Assembly (NCBI GenBank): GCA_028870115.1
Contig: JAGWQH010000028.1
Location: 1 to 64,000 of the forward strand
From: Candidatus Methylomirabilota bacterium
GTDB lineage: Bacteria > Methylomirabilota > Methylomirabilia > Methylomirabilales > Methylomirabilaceae
Length of the DNA stretch: 64,000 nt
Direction of reading: 5' to 3'
A program made the translations under genes and the position numbers. The notes beneath the pieces are model-generated. The model was given only the letters and a program-made list of their open reading frames with translations, did no database searches and was not told the DNA's origin. Below are positions 1-8,090 of the stretch, piece after piece. Numbering within the stretch: position 1 is the first letter of the stretch; each line of letters opens with the position of its first letter.

Positions 1-15
1 AATAACGTCAAACAG

Positions 16-1803
16 TTACAGCCCTGATTCGGCCGTTTTCTGCACTACATTGTCAATGATCTTGGGCCGGTTGGGCAGCAAGATGTTCATCCGCTGGAGC
101 AGCACCCTCAGGGCTTTTGAAGGGGTAGAGACCACTCTCAGCCGGATGGTCTTATCTTTCGCAGGCAGCAGGACATCCAAGGATCGCACCTCCCGCATCT
201 CCTCAAGGAGCTTTCTCGGCGCGGTGCCGAGTCCAGCCGCCTTCATCCACTGCTGCAGCGTTCGCCACATGGCCAGGGCCAGAAAACAGACCAGGATATG
301 GGCCTGGGTCCGGTCCTGTCGCTGATGGTAGATCGGCCGCATCCCGAGATCCGACTTTTCGGTCCTGAAGGCCTCTTCCACTTCGGTCAACTGGATATAG
401 CGCCTCCAGATGGTCGTCGGATCAGCCTCCTGCCAGTTGGTGCGCAGGAGATAACTGCCGCCGCTCTGCAGCGCCCACCGATACCGGTCGTCGTGCTTGA
501 TGATCTCGATGGCCAATCGCGTCTCCTGACCCATCACGGTTTCCGTCACCGTCACGGTGAAGAGGGAGGCGGCCCGGCTATTGCGCTCCAGGAGCCGTCC
601 GATGCGACGTTCGGCCTTTTGCCGATCCCGGAGTCGGCCCTGGTCGGCCTGGGCTTGCAGGCTGTGCAGTCCAGCCTCCAGGCGGATAAGAAACCGGTCG
701 AGGATGGCCGCCTCCTTGTCTTTCCGGCGTGCGGACCGGCACAGCACAAAGGTGTCCGCTCCGCCGTCCGGTGACGCACACCGCTTGACCTCGACACCGG
801 GCTGCACCTCCTCCCAGTCGTGGGCCAGCAGCTCGTGCTCGAACTTTCTGAGCATCGACTTCGGGGTCCCGACGAGGTAGCGTGCACCCCGCTGCCGCAG
901 AAACTCCATGTTGTCTTCGCTGACCATCCCCCGGTCCATGACCCAGATCCGATCGGCCTGACCGTACTTGCGCTCCATGGTCAGCACCATGTCCTTGGTG
1001 GTGGTGACATCGGGACGATTGCCGTCGAAGACTTCAAAGGCCAGGGGCAAGCCCTCCCGGCTCGTCACCAGGCCGATACAGACCTGGGGACAGTCCGGGC
1101 GGCCATCGCGGCTGTAGCCTCTCCTGGCCTGCGGATTCCCGTGCGCCCGGCCTTCCCAATAGGCGGAGGTGATATCGTAAAACAGAAAGTCGAAGGTCGC
1201 CCCAAAGAGTTCGCCGTAGCGGTCCTGCAGGTGTCGGCACAGGGCGTCTTTGTGTGGCAGCAGCGCATCCAGGGCGCGGTAGAGGCGATCGTCGTTGATC
1301 CTGTCCGTGGGTACGCCGACCAGGTCCTCCAGCGCGGTCTTGGCATACCAGGAGTCGGCAATCTGCAGTTCCGACGACGGGGCGCAAAAGCGTGCAATGG
1401 TCAGGAGGCAGGCCATGACGGACCATGGGATCGCTTCTCGGCCTTCGGCCATCTGCGCGGCACACCAGGTGGCCAAGCCGAGCCGGTGCCACAGAAGCAG
1501 GGCCAGATACACCTCGCCGAAGTGTCGCAGCCGCTCGACTCTGACGCGAGTGAGATCGATGGTCACCCAGGCCGGCGGCTCGACCGTCTGTGTAAAGAGG
1601 CTGTCTTGTGGTGAGGACTTCCCGGTGAGCAGGCGGCCGATGGCTTCCCAGCCGATCCGTTCCTCTCGGTCCAGTCCCGGCAGTTTCCCGATCGTGGCGA
1701 CGAGACGCTGGCGAGGGCCTCGTGCGGTGCGGATGGATTCCACCAGCGACCAGTAGCCGTACTCCTCGCCGTCCACGCGCTTGTCATGTCGCCGCAAGTA
1801 CAT
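16..1803 (-). CDS. IS1634-type (IS4 superfamily) DDE transposase
   Basis: Cut-and-paste transposase of about 595 residues, a usual length for the IS1634 group. Visible hallmarks are a first catalytic region (FLFYDITSAYWEG), a second (RIWVMDRGMVSEDN) and a late Y-E block (TEVEEAFRTEKSDLGMRPI) followed by a helix (AHILVCFLALAMWRTL). I chose the ATG at 1803; a GTG 17 codons upstream is also open. No frameshift or internal stop is seen, so the copy could be active, but clear terminal inverted repeats were not found within the window and its 3' end lies only 15 bases from the window edge. A 14-base direct repeat brackets most of the gene. Confidence 0.85.
   Translation of the reverse strand: MYLRRHDKRVDGEEYGYWSLVESIRTARGPRQRLVATIGKLPGLDREERIGWEAIGRLLTGKSSPQDSLFTQTVEPPAWVTIDLTRVRVERLRHFGEVYLALLLWHRLGLATWCAAQMAEGREAIPWSVMACLLTIARFCAPSSELQIADSWYAKTALEDLVGVPTDRINDDRLYRALDALLPHKDALCRHLQDRYGELFGATFDFLFYDITSAYWEGRAHGNPQARRGYSRDGRPDCPQVCIGLVTSREGLPLAFEVFDGNRPDVTTTKDMVLTMERKYGQADRIWVMDRGMVSEDNMEFLRQRGARYLVGTPKSMLRKFEHELLAHDWEEVQPGVEVKRCASPDGGADTFVLCRSARRKDKEAAILDRFLIRLEAGLHSLQAQADQGRLRDRQKAERRIGRLLERNSRAASLFTVTVTETVMGQETRLAIEIIKHDDRYRWALQSGGSYLLRTNWQEADPTTIWRRYIQLTEVEEAFRTEKSDLGMRPIYHQRQDRTQAHILVCFLALAMWRTLQQWMKAAGLGTAPRKLLEEMREVRSLDVLLPAKDKTIRLRVVSTPSKALRVLLQRMNILLPNRPKIIDNVVQKTAESGL
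36..49. repeat. 14-bp direct repeat, copy 1 (TTTTCTGCACTACA)
   Basis: TTTTCTGCACTACA occurs here, inside the last codons of the transposase, and again at 1845-1858 in the same orientation just upstream of its start. This could be a subterminal motif of the insertion sequence or a trace of recombination. Confidence 0.6.
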
Positions 1804-1844
1804 GCCCGACGTTATGCCCGATCTCGGCGTCCACCGCAAGAGGC

Positions 1845-1858
1845 TTTTCTGCACTACA
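1845..1858. repeat. 14-bp direct repeat, copy 2 (TTTTCTGCACTACA)
   Basis: Exact same-strand copy of bases 36-49, lying upstream of the IS1634-type transposase start. The two copies enclose about 1.8 kb. Confidence 0.6.
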
Positions 1859-1959
1859 CGCGGTTTTCAGCATCCGGCGCTTCCGGATCACGGAGTGACG
1901 CGGTCCGGCTGATCGACGAGCGGTCTTTTTGGTGCAGATCGAGCCACTACTGCGGAAGA

Positions 1960-2171
1960 TGGGCTAACGTTGCTGTACCAGCCAGAGTACCGGACCACGT
2001 GCTCGCCGTGGTTGGGGATGTGCGCGGTGAGGGCGGCCAGCCAGTCCAGGGCGGGGAAGAGCTCGAAGTTTCGCGTGAGACGGGGTGCATCTTGGAGCGG
2101 TAGATGACAGTCTGGGTCTTCGCCTGATAGCGCAGCTTCTCCTGGGAGAAGGGGGAGCGGAGGATAACCAA
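1960..2171 (-). pseudogene. Remnant of an IS91-family (Y2) transposase, frameshifted
   Basis: Two minus-strand frames together spell a segment typical of IS91-type transposases: first LRYQAKTQTVIYRSKMHP, then in another frame LTRNFELFPALDWLAALTAH continuing to VVRYSGWYSNVS. The switch falls near 2070-2085, so there is a one-base frameshift. Only about 70 residues of a protein of several hundred remain. It lies between an intact transposase and the lipase gene, which suggests repeated insertions here. Recognition is by the conserved LDWLAALTAHIPN and GWYSNVS strings from memory of the family. Confidence 0.7.
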
Positions 2172-2195
2172 CTCTTCTCACGCGAAGCTGAGCGC

Positions 2196-3206
2196 TCAGC
2201 GACCCCCTGCAAGATGTGGTAGATCTTCGGTAACAGGCACCGCAGCGCGCTCTACCAACGCGACATATCTTTCCATGGAGTGGGCCTTGAACGTAAACAC
2301 TGATGCGAAGTTGCGCCACAGGCGGCGCAGCCAGAAATCCGCGACGGCGTGCACATCGCTCACGTCGAAGTGGATAGTACCGGCGCTGTCAAAGTAGACC
2401 AACTGGCCGACATGCACGTATCCCGTACTAAAGAGCGGCACACGCGGGACCAGGTCTGCGTGATTAACAAATCGGAACGTGCGATCACCCATGCGCAGAT
2501 CGTAGTCCCTCGCGAATTCACTATTGCCCACTCTCGGCGCACCAAAGAGGTAGACACCTTGGACGTCGATATCATCCGCCAATAGCTGTGTGGCCACGAG
2601 GAGCGCAATAGCGCCGCCGAGGCTATGACCAGTCAGCCATATTGGCTTCCCGCCCGCCGACGCTTCTGCGATCAGCGATGGGAGCTCATAAAGTTTCCAC
2701 AACATTTCAAATGCTGCCTTGAAGCCCGAGTGGAATCTGTACAGGCTGACTTCTCTTGTTTTGTCCCGCCGTTCCTCATATGTCGTCGGCCGCAAATCCT
2801 GGCCCACATATCCGAACTCCAGATGTCCGAAGAGGTCAATGGTGAACACATCCCAGAAAATCCCTTTGAACCGATTTACTTGTGTACCGCGGAACGAAAC
2901 GATTACTTTCTCCGCATCGTGCAGTAAGAGCGCTTGCTGGTTCATAACCGTTTCGCCAGGGAATGTCGTCTTCAGTCCCCAACGAGCGGCAGCTTCGCGC
3001 ATCTTCGCTACGGGATCGTATGCGAGGCTCGATATCCCCGCGAGCCACACGGCATTGGCTGTGCTATAGGCCGTTGCGTGTGCCTCAAACGGACCGCCTT
3101 GCCTCACAGCGCCGAATCTCCGCGGCGTACATTGCTCGCTCGATATCCCGTGCGGACGCGATTGCCGGAAAGTCGCATGAGGCACAAACATCGGTGCCGG
3201 AAGCAT
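2196..3206 (-). CDS. Lipase class 3 family alpha/beta hydrolase
   Basis: A 336-residue protein of the fungal-type class 3 lipase fold, expected to hydrolyse acylglycerol or similar esters. The nucleophile elbow GHSLGG places the catalytic Ser at about residue 195. Downstream NHADLVPRVP and YVHVGQ supply the expected Asp (about 251) and His (about 265), and SFRGTQ upstream matches the oxyanion-loop region of the family. No clear signal peptide is seen, so its location is uncertain. The ATG at 3206 is preferred because GGAG lies six bases upstream; a GTG at 3218 is also in frame. It sits alone among transposon debris, so it is probably accessory cargo. Confidence 0.85.
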   Translation of the reverse strand: MLPAPMFVPHATFRQSRPHGISSEQCTPRRFGAVRQGGPFEAHATAYSTANAVWLAGISSLAYDPVAKMREAAARWGLKTTFPGETVMNQQALLLHDAEKVIVSFRGTQVNRFKGIFWDVFTIDLFGHLEFGYVGQDLRPTTYEERRDKTREVSLYRFHSGFKAAFEMLWKLYELPSLIAEASAGGKPIWLTGHSLGGAIALLVATQLLADDIDVQGVYLFGAPRVGNSEFARDYDLRMGDRTFRFVNHADLVPRVPLFSTGYVHVGQLVYFDSAGTIHFDVSDVHAVADFWLRRLWRNFASVFTFKAHSMERYVALVERAAVPVTEDLPHLAGGR

Positions 3207-4028
3207 TACCCGCTCCACAAAGATGGCAAGTCCACGGGTAGCGAATCATGCAAGAACAAATGGCTCAGCGGCGTAGATATAGGAATTTTAAACGCCCTTT
3301 TTCGCTGATAAAAAAAGTACCACTGGGCTAGTGGGTTTGTCAAACACGCGAGTCTTCGGTCTAGGCTGATAGGTTGATAGGAATTTGCTTTTTGGGCCGG
3401 CCGTGGTGAGACGTCATGGACACCCCTCGGCGGGACCGCACCGCATCAGCCATTGTTCCTTTTTCCTAGGCATAGCTACGGCGGTATCATCAGGTGGTTC
3501 CCCGAATTGTGTCAACGGAAAAGACAGCTTAGATGTCCGACATGATCGAGCTGTAGTCGCGGAATTGGCAGTATAGGTTACAACCACTTACCCCTGTGTC
3601 CACGTTTGGGGTGCACCACGCAACCGAGACCACCACGAGCCAGTGCCGCACGGGTTCGGCGCTTCCAGATCCCCTGCCCGCATCGTCGCGCTGCTCGCTC
3701 GCCCCCGTCGGGCGGCCTCGACACCCCTCTCCCGGCACGCACCGGCCTCTCGCCCGGAACGCCGCTTCAGTCGCTCAGAGACCCAACCAATCCGCCTGCC
3801 GGATCGCTCTCAGGCAGAGGCATCCCTCGCTTCTCGGGTTCGCCCACCGACACACGACCAGATCGTCCTCTCCGTGCGTCTCCTGACTCACGCACAGTTC
3901 CAGCACATGACAGATCCTTATGCCTTGACCGGATCCCTCCCCATCACCCCCCCTTGGCACCGTGCGACACCGCGCCTATGCTCAACTCGATAGAGAAACA
4001 CCGCGATGAAAGGTCTTACACCCCAGTG
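3207..4028. other. 822-base stretch without a convincing gene
   Basis: Only short open frames without family resemblance are seen. The part from about 3600 to 3990 is strikingly C-rich on the plus strand, with few G runs. It starts with a copy of a dispersed repeat (3569-3592). The region may be decayed mobile DNA. Confidence 0.5.
3569..3592. repeat. Dispersed repeat, copy A (core only)
   Basis: The core CAGTATAGGTTACAACCACT is shared, with few changes, with 6111-6158 and 10729-10775. Only the core of about 24 bases matches here; the right half seen in the other two copies is absent. Confidence 0.65.
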
Positions 4029-4538
4029 CTACTCCATCTGCTCGACCGAAACTACGCGGCACCGCCAGTCGAAGACTACATTCGGCGCCGCCGCTCCGTT
4101 GGCACCCCAGGCGTAGGCTCTGATTTCGAGGTCCTTGAAGCCGTTGACCGTTGGATCGATCAGCGAATAGTCCAGTGTGAGGAAGGAAGGCGTTTGAGCA
4201 AGTGGCGTGGCAACTACATTCACCGGTGCGGCTACGAACACGTTGCCGCCCGTGGCGGCGGCATCACAAACAAACTCGGAGAGTCGAAAGACTGTTTTCC
4301 CGTCGCTGCCGGTGGAAGAAACTCCACTTACATCCCTTAGTTTGACATTAATGCAGTACTTGAACGGCGGCGGGAAGAGAAGATTAACCCAGGTGGCGAG
4401 ACCGTCCGAGGATGAATATGTTCCCTTGGGCACAAATAGATTGAACGTTCCAGCCCGAGCCGTAGCCGCGTCGACTTCGTGACCGACCAATGCTTCGAAG
4501 TGTTTCTTCATTTCCAATTCTTTGGGCTTCCTCTCCAT
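4029..4538 (-). CDS. Hypothetical protein, 169 residues
   Basis: Not recognised. The product begins MERKPKELEMKKHFEAL and has a beta-rich looking body with many Val, Thr, Ala and Gly, but no signal peptide, transmembrane span or known motif. The start at 4538 is well supported by AAGGAGG five bases upstream; the frame stays open for 45 codons further upstream but lacks such a site. The gene lies downstream of, and on the same strand as, the protein kinase at 4799-5965, with 260 bases between them, so it probably has its own promoter. It could be a kinase substrate or an unrelated accessory gene. Confidence 0.65.
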   Translation of the reverse strand: MERKPKELEMKKHFEALVGHEVDAATARAGTFNLFVPKGTYSSSDGLATWVNLLFPPPFKYCINVKLRDVSGVSSTGSDGKTVFRLSEFVCDAAATGGNVFVAAPVNVVATPLAQTPSFLTLDYSLIDPTVNGFKDLEIRAYAWGANGAAAPNVVFDWRCRVVSVEQME

Positions 4539-4798
4539 TTCGTCCTCCTTAGGTTGCGCGCTATCATTTACAGGGTTTTTTCCGGAGTTTATGAGGGAAT
4601 GTAGAATACCATGCCGGTGGGGGCGCCGCCAAGTACGGCGGTGAACTGCCCCCAATTGTTGTACCACCCTCAATGTTGGTCATGCACACACATCTGGCCG
4701 GTAAGTTCCTTGTATCATGAGGCGCCCTTAATGTCGACGAAGGGGATCAAAAATTCAACGCATCAATTGGCAGATAAACTTGCTCGATCTAGTTTGCC

Positions 4799-5965
4799 CT
4801 ATTCGCGCCAGGCGTCTGATGGCTCCCCCCCGTCGAAATAAAACCACTGGACGTGCCCACAGTGGGAACATGTGAAAATCCTATATGTGCCAGCGCCAGT
4901 TGGATTAACCCCCATGTTTGCCAGTAGGGCTCGCTTTCGATCCGCAGCAATTCGGTAGGTCCCAAGCCCGCATACCTTGCAGCGCCGTTTAGCCTTAAGA
5001 TCAAGACGACAGGCGTTATCGTCAATTAGAGATAAGACTTGATCAATCTCCGCAAGCAGCCTGCTTGCATCAGGAAGACAGTCTTTCTCGTGTTCCACGA
5101 TGCATTTCTTGAGAAGAGGGTTCGCCCACTCAATTGCCCGAGCCTCGGGAAATTTCGTTTCTACGTTGAACTCCGAGCTTTCAAAGTACCAGAGCCGAAG
5201 GATCGGTAGTCCTGAAACCATGTACCACAGGACCTTGCCGAGGCAAAACACGTCGAAGGCAGGGGTTATCGTTTCAACGCGCATCCCCATTGCCCACCCA
5301 GGCATCCAGTCGCGGCTTCCTACGTTCTCCCATTTGTCTGAAATTCTGGTGCGTTGAGTGTCTACGAAGTAAATCAATCCAAAATCCCCGAGAACCAGAT
5401 TGTCTGCCGCATCAACGAAAATGTTCTGCGGCTTGATATCCCTATGCACAAAACCCTTTTTGTGTAACTCGGAAGCTCCCTCCACGAGCGGTCGAAACGC
5501 TTTGAGTGCACGTGCGAAGTCTCCGAAAAATCTGCTTTGATTTTTCGCAAGAGTTCCCTTTGGATAGTATTGAGAGACAAACCACTTGGATTCTGGATCA
5601 GCATCGAGAATCTTTAGGAGATTGGGATGCGAAATATCGGACATCGCTTGAATTTCGCACCTTATGCGGGCGTCAGCTCGGTCGGGATCTCTTGCCTCTT
5701 TGGGTTGATGCAGAACTTTCAGAGCGCCATGATGAGATGGGTCTTCCATTTGAACAAGAGCAACCACCGATTCCCGAAACGCGTCGAAGTGATCCTTCTT
5801 CGGCTCTTGGAAATCGGATTGGGCCAAGTATACAATCGCTTTTCTTAAGGCCGGTCGAAGATGACCCTCTACATCAAACTTGGAGCCATCGAGGGCGCGG
5901 TAGACTTTTCCCTGCCCCCCTTCGGGGAGCTCTTCAATGATTTTCCATCGATTGGAATGATCCAT
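4799..5965 (-). CDS. Hanks-type Ser/Thr protein kinase with C-terminal zinc ribbon
   Basis: A 388-residue kinase. The glycine loop GGQGKV is at 16-21, the ATP-binding ALK Lys at 83, the catalytic loop VHRDIKPQN at 173-181 and DFG at 194-196, so the catalytic residues are present. About 60 residues are inserted between the glycine loop and the ALK motif, which is unusual. After the kinase domain two CxxC knuckles (C329/C332 and C366/C369) form a probable zinc ribbon. No transmembrane span or PASTA repeat is seen, so it should be cytoplasmic. It stands within a mobile segment, so a role in stress or phage response is possible but only inferred. The ribosome site before the ATG is weak. Confidence 0.85.
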   Translation of the reverse strand: MDHSNRWKIIEELPEGGQGKVYRALDGSKFDVEGHLRPALRKAIVYLAQSDFQEPKKDHFDAFRESVVALVQMEDPSHHGALKVLHQPKEARDPDRADARIRCEIQAMSDISHPNLLKILDADPESKWFVSQYYPKGTLAKNQSRFFGDFARALKAFRPLVEGASELHKKGFVHRDIKPQNIFVDAADNLVLGDFGLIYFVDTQRTRISDKWENVGSRDWMPGWAMGMRVETITPAFDVFCLGKVLWYMVSGLPILRLWYFESSEFNVETKFPEARAIEWANPLLKKCIVEHEKDCLPDASRLLAEIDQVLSLIDDNACRLDLKAKRRCKVCGLGTYRIAADRKRALLANMGVNPTGAGTYRIFTCSHCGHVQWFYFDGGEPSDAWRE

Positions 5966-6110
5966 TTACTTTCACTTTTTGCTTTCTGGGGAATGGTCTT
6001 GGCCGCGGCCAGCAGATGGCCAGATTTTATCGGCAGACAAGCAGAGGCGTCAAGAGGCTTCTGGGTGACATCTTGCGACAAAGCACCCAGCCACTTTCCT
6101 GGGTTCCCCG

Positions 6111-6158
6111 CAGTATAGATTTCAACCACTAACCCGCACAAGCATCGGAACGCCTGGC
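6111..6158. repeat. Dispersed repeat, copy B
   Basis: Begins CAGTATAGATTTCAACCACT and continues GCACAAGCATCGGAACGCCT. It matches 10729-10775 over its full length and 3569-3592 over the core. It ends about 60 bases before the left end of the IS3-type element. Confidence 0.65.
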
Positions 6159-6216
6159 CGAGTTCAATCGGAATCGGTGACCGGTTTGCGATTGGAATAG
6201 GTGGCAGATTGCCCTC

Positions 6217-6241
6217 TGTGCCAATAATAGTGAGACACCTG
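6217..6241. repeat. Left terminal inverted repeat of the IS3-type element
   Basis: Pairs with 7816-7840 at 21 of 25 positions, including 11 perfect bases at the inner end. Confidence 0.8.
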
Positions 6242-6285
6242 CCCCCCCTGTAAATTAGTGTAGAGGGCGGGGAGGAGCACACATC

Positions 6286-6789
6286 ATGAGAACTGACACG
6301 ATCAACGCACGTCAGGGCATCCCAGTCGCCCGCCGAATCCCCGCACGTCCGTGGGTCGACCCAGTACGCACCGCCGAGCCGCAGCGGGCTGCCTCAGCAG
6401 CTCCGGCCGATCCCGAGGTGCCGGCCAAGGCGGCCAGGCGACGCTTTACCGCCGCCGACAAGCTGCGTATCCTAAAGCTCGCCGATGCCTGCACGGTGCC
6501 GGGAAGCCGGGGAGCGCTCCTGCGCCGGGAGGGGCTGTATTCGTCGGACCTCACGACCTGGCGACGTCAGCGGGAGGCCGGCACCCTGTCCGCGCTGACG
6601 CCACAGAAGCGGGGTCGCAAGGCCCCAGGTCGCGATCCGCTGCGGCGCGAGAATGCCCAGCTCCGCACGGAGAACGAACGGCTGACGCGGCGCCTTCGAC
6701 AGGCCGAACTCATCATGGACGTTCAAAACAAAGTCTCGCAGATGTTGGGGATCCCGCTGGCGACCGTCGAGGCAGGAGACAGCGACTGA
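6286..6789 (+). CDS. IS3-type transposase OrfA (HTH protein)
   Basis: A 167-residue protein. A helix-turn-helix region of the IS3/IS911 OrfA type (RRRFTAADKLRILKLADAC, then GLYSSDLTTWRRQRE) is followed by a basic linker and a leucine-zipper-like coiled coil (RRENAQLRTENERLTRRLRQ) expected to mediate dimerisation. The N-terminus of about 45 residues is rich in Ala, Pro and Arg. Its TGA stop overlaps the ATG of orfB (ATGA), so translation is probably coupled rather than fused by a frameshift. Confidence 0.85.
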   Translation: MRTDTINARQGIPVARRIPARPWVDPVRTAEPQRAASAAPADPEVPAKAARRRFTAADKLRILKLADACTVPGSRGALLRREGLYSSDLTTWRRQREAGTLSALTPQKRGRKAPGRDPLRRENAQLRTENERLTRRLRQAELIMDVQNKVSQMLGIPLATVEAGDSD

Positions 6790-7805
6790 TGACCGTCGCG
6801 CGCACCCTGGCCTCCGAGGTGGGGATCACGCCGGCCTGCGACGCACTCGGCCTGTCCCGTGCCGGGTTCTATCGGACGCAAGCCCGGAACAATGCGCCTC
6901 CTGTGGAGCCCACGAGGCGGCTGAGCCCTGCGCGTGCCCTGTCTGCCGACGAACGGCAGGGGGTGCTCGACCTGCTGCACGCGGACCGGTTTGTGAATCA
7001 GGCGCCCCATGAGGTCTATGCGGCTCTGCTGGATGAAGGCGACTATCGGTGCTCTATCCGCACCATGTACCGCATCCTCAACGACCACACCGAGGTCAAG
7101 GAGCGTCGGAATCAGCTCCGCCACCCGGTGTATCAGACACCCGAGCTGCTGGCCACGGCCCCGAACCAGGTCTGGTCCTGGGACATTACGAAGCTCCTCG
7201 GCCCCGTGACGTGGTCGTATTTCTACCTCTATGTCATTCTCGATATCTTCAGCCGCTACGTGGTGGGCTGGATGATCGCCCCGGCGGAATCGGCGGCCCT
7301 GGCCGAGACGCTGATCCGGGAGACCTGCGACAAGCAGCACATCGAGAAAGGCTGCCTGACGATCCATGCGAATCGGGGGTCGTCCATGACGTCCAAATCG
7401 GTCGCCTTCCTGCTGGCCGATCTGGGCGTGACCAAGACGCACAGCCGACCGCACACCAGCGATGACAACCCGTACTCCGAGGCCCAGTTCAAGACCCTCA
7501 AGTACCGGCCGGACTTCCCAGAGCGCTTCGGCAGCATCGAAGATACCCGGGGCTTCTGTCAGGACTTTTTCCTCTGGTACAACACCGCGCATCGACATAC
7601 CGGCATCGGCCTGCTGACGCCGGCGGTCGTGCACTACGGCTTGGCGGACGAGGTGCGCGCGGCCCGCGCCGCGGTACTCCAGGCCGCCTATGCGGCCCAT
7701 CCGGAGCGGTTCGTCCGCAAGATCCCGGTTCCTCCGGCGCTGCCGGAGGCGGCGTGGATCAACAAGCCGAAGCCGGCGTCCGTGAGCGAGGAGACGCGAC
7801 ACTAA
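6789..7805 (+). CDS. IS3-type transposase OrfB with catalytic Asp replaced by Asn
   Basis: A 338-residue rve-fold integrase-type protein. The first acidic residue is D132 (VWSWDITKL) and the last is E231 (DDNPYSEAQFK). The middle position reads HANRGSS, so the expected Asp is N195 (codon AAT at 7371-7373 where GAT is normal). The spacing of 35 residues between 195 and 231 fits the DD35E pattern, which confirms that N195 is the catalytic position. The reading frame is otherwise intact. The product is therefore probably inactive, although it could still bind DNA or be rescued by another copy. The alternative is a sequencing error at one base. Confidence 0.9.
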   Translation: MTVARTLASEVGITPACDALGLSRAGFYRTQARNNAPPVEPTRRLSPARALSADERQGVLDLLHADRFVNQAPHEVYAALLDEGDYRCSIRTMYRILNDHTEVKERRNQLRHPVYQTPELLATAPNQVWSWDITKLLGPVTWSYFYLYVILDIFSRYVVGWMIAPAESAALAETLIRETCDKQHIEKGCLTIHANRGSSMTSKSVAFLLADLGVTKTHSRPHTSDDNPYSEAQFKTLKYRPDFPERFGSIEDTRGFCQDFFLWYNTAHRHTGIGLLTPAVVHYGLADEVRAARAAVLQAAYAAHPERFVRKIPVPPALPEAAWINKPKPASVSEETRH

Positions 7806-7815
7806 ATTCGGATAC

Positions 7816-7840
7816 CAGGTGTCTCAAAATCATTGACACA
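7816..7840. repeat. Right terminal inverted repeat of the IS3-type element
   Basis: Complement of 6217-6241 with four mismatches. It begins 11 bases after the orfB stop codon. From here to 8090 no gene is seen. Confidence 0.8.
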
Positions 7841-8090
7841 TTCCGTTGATCGGAATACGCAGTGCATAATTGACACCGGAGTATAGGGCATTCGATTCGA
7901 TTTATAGGTGCGTTAGTGCGATAAGCTAAATCGACAAAAACGACAATACAATTCAAGTGTTCTGCTATTTCAGAGCACGCCCACGCAACTGCGGTGACGG
8001 TTCGCTGACTGAAAAACTGCGATCTCAGCTAACGAGCACACCTCCCACTTCGAGCCAGCGCAACGTGTCCAGTAGCAAACTTCAATCGTC

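Larger units (their letters stand above)
6217..7840 (+). mobile_element. IS3-type insertion sequence, complete, with 25-bp imperfect inverted repeats
   Basis: The element carries orfA and orfB and is bounded by inverted repeats. The inner 11 bases TGAGACACCTG (6231-6241) and CAGGTGTCTCA (7816-7826) are perfectly complementary, and the match continues outward to TGTG at 6217 and ACACA at 7840 (21 of 25 bases). No target-site duplication is obvious, since the flanking bases differ. The catalytic change in OrfB suggests that this copy cannot move unaided. Confidence 0.85.

Noticed and set aside
3606-4340. A 244-codon plus-strand frame over the C-rich stretch.
   Set aside because: Composition is dominated by Arg, Pro and Ser from the base skew, and it runs antisense into the better-supported gene at 4029-4538.
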